Source: Paraburkholderia phenoliruptrix
GTDB taxonomy: Bacteria > Pseudomonadota > Gammaproteobacteria > Burkholderiales > Burkholderiaceae
Assembly: GCF_902859825.1 (NCBI RefSeq)
Contig: NZ_CADIKB010000001.1
Coordinates: 372,001-436,000 of the forward strand
Length of the DNA: 64,000 nt
Reading direction: 5' to 3'
Of this stretch, positions 63,483-64,000 are shown piece by piece. The first letter of the stretch is position 1, and every line of letters starts with the position of its first letter. Under the pieces are notes generated by a model. It was given only the letters and a program-made list of their open reading frames with translations. It searched no databases and had not been told where the DNA came from. A program made the translations under genes and the position numbers.

Positions 63483-64000
63483 TGCTCATCAACGAGCATC
63501 CCTTTTCGCCGTTTCAGCGGCTCATCTTTGCAATGTGCTTACTGATCGTGCTGATGGACGGATTCGATACCGCCGCGATCGGTTTTATCGCACCTTCGCT
63601 ACTGCAGGAATGGCACATCGGCAAAGCAGCGCTCGCCCCGGTGCTCAGTGCGGCACTGTTCGGTCTCGCGTGCGGCGCTGGTTTCCGCGCTGTTTCCGCT
63701 TGGCGGCGTAGGCACAGTGCTATGCGGGATGCTGATGGACCGCTTCAACCCCAATCGCGTCGTAGCCGCTGCCTATGCGCTCGGCGCGGTCAGTGTGTAC
63801 GCGATCGGCCAGGCGGTCGGCAATCTCGGGCTGCTGATGTGCGCGGTGTTCGTCGCGGGCGCGTTAGTGAATACGGCACAGGCGTCGATGCCAGCGCTCG
63901 CCGCGGCCTTTTATCCCACAGCGGGGCGCGGGACAGGCGTTGCATGGATGCTCGGTGTCGGGCGCTTCGGCGGAATTGCCGGTTCGTTTCTTGTCGCGGA
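63483..64000 (+). pseudogene. AAHS-family MFS transporter with internal deletion (3' end outside window)
   Basis: The frame from GTG 63483 reads LINEHPFSPFQRLIFAMCLLIVLMDGFDTAAIGFIAPSLL...LSAALFGLACGA, the first two helices of an aromatic-acid:proton symporter with its DGFD motif. At ~63672-63678 it changes frame and continues LVSALFPLGGVGTVLCGMLMDRFNPNRV...TAQASMPALAAAFYP...GVAWMLGVGRFGGIAGSF, the C-terminal half. About 240 central residues are missing and the join is out of frame. No ATG start is present before it. The uptake function for the upstream amine/aromatic pathway is therefore lost here. Confidence 0.85.

Noticed and set aside
1..64000. CRISPR arrays, tRNA or rRNA genes, insertion sequences, integrases or phage genes
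   Set aside because: Looked for on both strands by eye; no regularly spaced repeats, no tRNA-like cloverleaf, and no transposase or integrase protein was found. A tRNAscan or ISfinder search would be decisive.

Overview
The DNA is GC-rich (clearly above 60% by eye) and densely packed with genes on both strands. Almost every confident protein looks like a product of Burkholderiaceae, most likely Paraburkholderia, Caballeronia or Burkholderia: many LysR, GntR, MocR and TetR regulators, an AAHS-type transporter, OmpW, DUF2891, DUF899, DNA polymerase II, and mostly AAGGAG/GGAG-type ribosome binding sites. It reads as chromosomal or megaplasmid accessory DNA. No rRNA, tRNA, insertion sequence, phage gene or CRISPR array was found.

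Layout. 1-1127: end of a sugar ABC-transporter operon (two permeases) closed by a perfect hairpin. 1328-4155: a three-gene cassette coding for a cyclic-nucleotide-binding protein with a FliG-like C-terminus, a MotA/PomA homologue and a short MotB homologue. A thioredoxin-reductase-like protein with its own cyclic-nucleotide domain converges on it, and a chemotaxis receptor follows. 7.8-11.7 kb: a glutathione transferase, then a badly decayed gluconate-dehydrogenase/GMC-oxidoreductase operon headed by an intact membrane protein with an internal duplication, and a truncated enolase-superfamily remnant. 11.7-17.9 kb: TPP enzyme, SDR, DsbA-like protein, secreted beta-propeller protein, DUF2322. 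17.9-22.4 kb: a DUF2946 / TonB receptor / PepSY operon, probably for copper or another metal. 22.6-29 kb: TPR-glycosyltransferase, DUF1801, a SRPBCC-ArsR pair with a clear operator, two small proteins, and a frameshifted phosphoesterase.

29-51 kb is mostly housekeeping and stress genes: polB, PRC-barrel protein, DUF2891, OmpW, an MBL hydrolase divergent from a TetR regulator with a shared palindromic operator, SulP transporter, alcohol dehydrogenase, cupin, LysR with an AhpD-like protein, MFS with LysR, DUF899, a GGDEF-EAL protein, HU, DAHP synthase, DUF72. 51.7-56.5 kb: LysR with nitroreductase, then MocR divergent from an HD-domain protein and a 59-codon SDR deletion remnant. 56.6-64 kb: a coherent catabolic cluster of GntR (FCD), Rieske oxygenase, glutamine-synthetase-like ligase, [2Fe-2S] ferredoxin, ferredoxin reductase, LysR, and an AAHS transporter that has lost its middle. 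I infer that an amine is first gamma-glutamylated and then oxygenated; the substrate is unknown.

Two points stand out. First, the cNMP-FliG-like / MotA / MotB cassette could be an unrecognised, second-messenger-controlled rotary or force-generating stator system. Second, at least six genes here are broken, and several are joined N-terminus to C-terminus by clean internal deletions (GMC oxidoreductase, SDR, MFS). This suggests active gene decay by short-homology deletion in this genome, unless the assembly is at fault.
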